Source: Gonatopus flavifemur (taxonomy: Eukaryota; Arthropoda; Insecta; Hymenoptera; Dryinidae). Taken from it: DNA of 64,000 bases. A program made the position numbers and the translations under genes. The DNA is taken from NCBI GenBank assembly GCA_018340375.1, contig JAFFJZ010000006.1, positions 25,488,001-25,552,000 of the forward strand. Reading direction: 5' to 3'. Below are positions 61,931-64,000 of this stretch, in pieces (position 1 is the first letter of the stretch; each line of letters opens with the position of its first letter). Below the pieces are notes generated by a model. The model was given only the letters and a program-made list of their open reading frames with translations. It ran no database searches and was not told the DNA's origin.

Positions 61931-64000
61931 ACGATATTTTTGTATACGACAATATCGACGATGCTCTTGCTTTTGTCACCACCTCTTTGCCGTGTCATGA
62001 AGATTCATTTCCTAAACTATCATATATTTCACCAATCTCTTCTTTCTTTCAGGAACTCTTCTCCGGCTAGCTAAATTTTTCCAACGTTCTTCGAATATTC
62101 GAAATATGTTCCATGCACATTCCAATGAGATCGTTCCATATATAGCTGCTATGCATATTCTTCGAACGTCGATTGAATGAATATCGTACATTTCGAATCT
62201 ACCATGTACGTTCTAAAAGGACATTTATAACAGTCTCATTCTACGAGCGTTTCAATAATGTCGTATATATGTTGTTGAACTTCTGTTGCTGCTGAGGCAC
62301 GTACAGCAAAAAATTGGTTTCACGGAAAAACTTTTCCCGGTTACTCATTTACGTGACATTTAAATTCATGAGAAGTTTGAGACAGCATCGAATCACAGGC
62401 AGCTGGAGTTTCCTCACCTCGCGCGTCAAAATCCTTTCGACGATTTTCCTTTTCCGGAATTCAATGTCAATCGACTCCGAAGGACTTGGAACGTGAGAGT
62501 ACGAAATCTGAGATGAAGAAAATGTTTGGCTTTAAACACTTGACATATTTTTTTTCAGATACCATCGTGACGATAAAGGAAATGAGAAGATTTTGTATTT
62601 TTGAAGAGGGAAAAACTGACTTTGAATCCCCTGAAACGCGGAGATATATGGAATCCTGAATACTAAATCAATCCAATTGATTAGAAATCTTTGAAAGGGA
62701 TTTCAGAATCATATCATCAAACGATAGAAACAAAACGAAAATTCAAACTCACAAAATCATCGTTTGAAGAATGTAAGAGTTTGATTCTTGCAAAAGAAAT
62801 TATCACCAGGAAAAAAACAATGTAATCGCAATTTATGATTAAAATGTAAATTAGAAACAATTAATTCACTGTTAAAGCGGTAATACTAAAACGAAATGAA
62901 AGGAAGATAACTTAATCGTGTTGTTGAAATTGGAGACGTTTATTGAAACGGAATAAGAATTAGATATTTGAAAAAGAATCTCACGCGCAATTGACACTAT
63001 TGTTTTAATATCAAATTTCTGGAATAAAATACAATGTTTGTGTATGATAATACTGGGAAAGCGAAAATACACGGAGTTGATCTGTTAATTTGTTTCAAGA
63101 AATGACCAATGTAACGCAATGAAAAACTCTGAAAATCTAAGAAAACTTTTTTGAACTCTGAAAATATCTGAAAACTTCTTGCGTATCGGACACGTTTTCT
63201 ACTGAAAATTTCTCTGAATTTAATTTTACAATACGAGAAGTTTTGAAAAAATATATTTTCAATTTTCTATGCCACGTAATTTTGTACTGACTTTTCCCTA
63301 ACAAGGATAAAAACAAAACAAACATCGTGCCGACGAATGAAAACAAAAAAACGCGAATTAAATAGGAATATTTTAAACGAATGTGAAAAATGCTGAACGA
63401 CGAATCGCACAAACGAAAAGAAAACAAAACAAGTTCAACGATATTGATCAATTATAAACATTTCAATGAAAGAGATTTATTTGAAGAATGTATCATCATA
63501 ATATGACAATCCGAAGAATAAATTCTTGGATATACTAATGATTTTGTTTTTACAACGAGAGCTGCTCATCGCATCGATTTAGTTTCAAAAGAGGATTTAT
63601 TCACACGATAAATATGATTTATTCATTGGATTTATAGGAATCATCACGTGTGCAATTATAAAAGAATGCTTCACCGTTTGCAAAATAAATGAAATTTCGA
63701 AGATATATTTCAAATGGATGAATCCAAATCTTATAAAGCCTGGAAAGAACTCGCAGAAAACTATCTCACACTGTCGAGTAATTACCTCGATTCGAGAGAC
63801 TTAAAACCTCACAAACCTCAGCTCGATCTTCGCATATACACGAATATAAAACACTCAACTTGATTGAATCGAGTTTCGTTTTTCTCGGCAAAATAAATAA
63901 ATAACAGGAAACTTTTGGTGAAATCATCGTTGTATTAATATTGACGACGAATCACGTGGATAACGAGAATATGATCGATCATTATTGAATAATCATGATA
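61931..64000. other. Non-coding upstream region, no gene seen
   Basis: The start includes a 76-codon plus-strand ORF (61840-62070) in GC-rich promoter-like DNA, not recognised. A CTGAA-family repeat lies at about 63122-63235 (see 50180-50255). Otherwise AT-rich DNA without a supportable feature. Confidence 0.45.

Noticed and set aside
61840..62070. 76-codon plus-strand ORF starting MASRGTMKKYE
   Set aside because: It overlaps promoter-like motifs, has no domain and no clear donor; more likely GC-rich promoter DNA than a first exon of a divergent gene.
1..64000. tRNA, rRNA and snRNA genes
   Set aside because: No cloverleaf with A and B boxes and no recognisable rRNA or spliceosomal RNA segment was seen on either strand by eye.

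Overview
This window is eukaryotic, AT-rich (G+C about one third, judged by eye) and almost entirely non-coding. It reads as an insect nuclear genome, and the wording of the one clear protein fits Hymenoptera best (inference, moderate confidence). The only gene I can support as protein-coding is an intact, intronless coding region for the cAMP-dependent protein kinase catalytic subunit (Pka-C1) on the minus strand at 59278-60339. Its likely promoter and leader lie at about 60.34-61.95 kb. Its 3' untranslated region runs toward lower coordinates; its end is uncertain, with candidates at about 58.57 kb and 52.67 kb.

The rest is intergenic or intronic DNA with a dense population of short non-autonomous DNA transposons. 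From 3.7 to 9.9 kb and from 20 to 52 kb I found more than fifteen small elements (about 115-380 bp). They fall into several families by their terminal inverted repeats: CACNG...CNGTG, CTCTCTAAA, CACAGTAAAAAG, CCCTATCAAAAATG and CCCACACAGCA. Most are flanked by a matching 2-bp target duplication, and most are filled with a short palindromic 'word' that differs from element to element (GCTG..CAGC, AGAGTG..CACTCT, AAGATATCTT and others). Word-rich clusters without clear ends lie at 34.2-35.6 kb (TGATCAGG) and 41.1-44.0 kb (TTGGGCCAA).

The most informative structure is a three-level nest at 35.7-38.1 kb. A CTCTCTAAA element was split by a hAT-like element (CAGGG...CCCTG, 8-bp duplication), which was itself split by a Mutator-like foldback element (about 0.4-kb inverted arms, perfect 9-bp duplication, internal tandem repeats of about 140 bp). 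A piggyBac-like miniature element with TTAA duplications sits at 51.2 kb, and long hairpins lie at 25.4 and 29.2 kb.

The 52.1-62 kb interval around Pka-C1 is free of these elements and carries simple microsatellites instead, which suggests it is transcribed or constrained. Other candidate functional sites are a CRE cluster at 17.8 kb, an exon-like block with good splice sites at 33.9-34.1 kb, and a 31-codon small ORF at 2.1 kb. All three are tentative.
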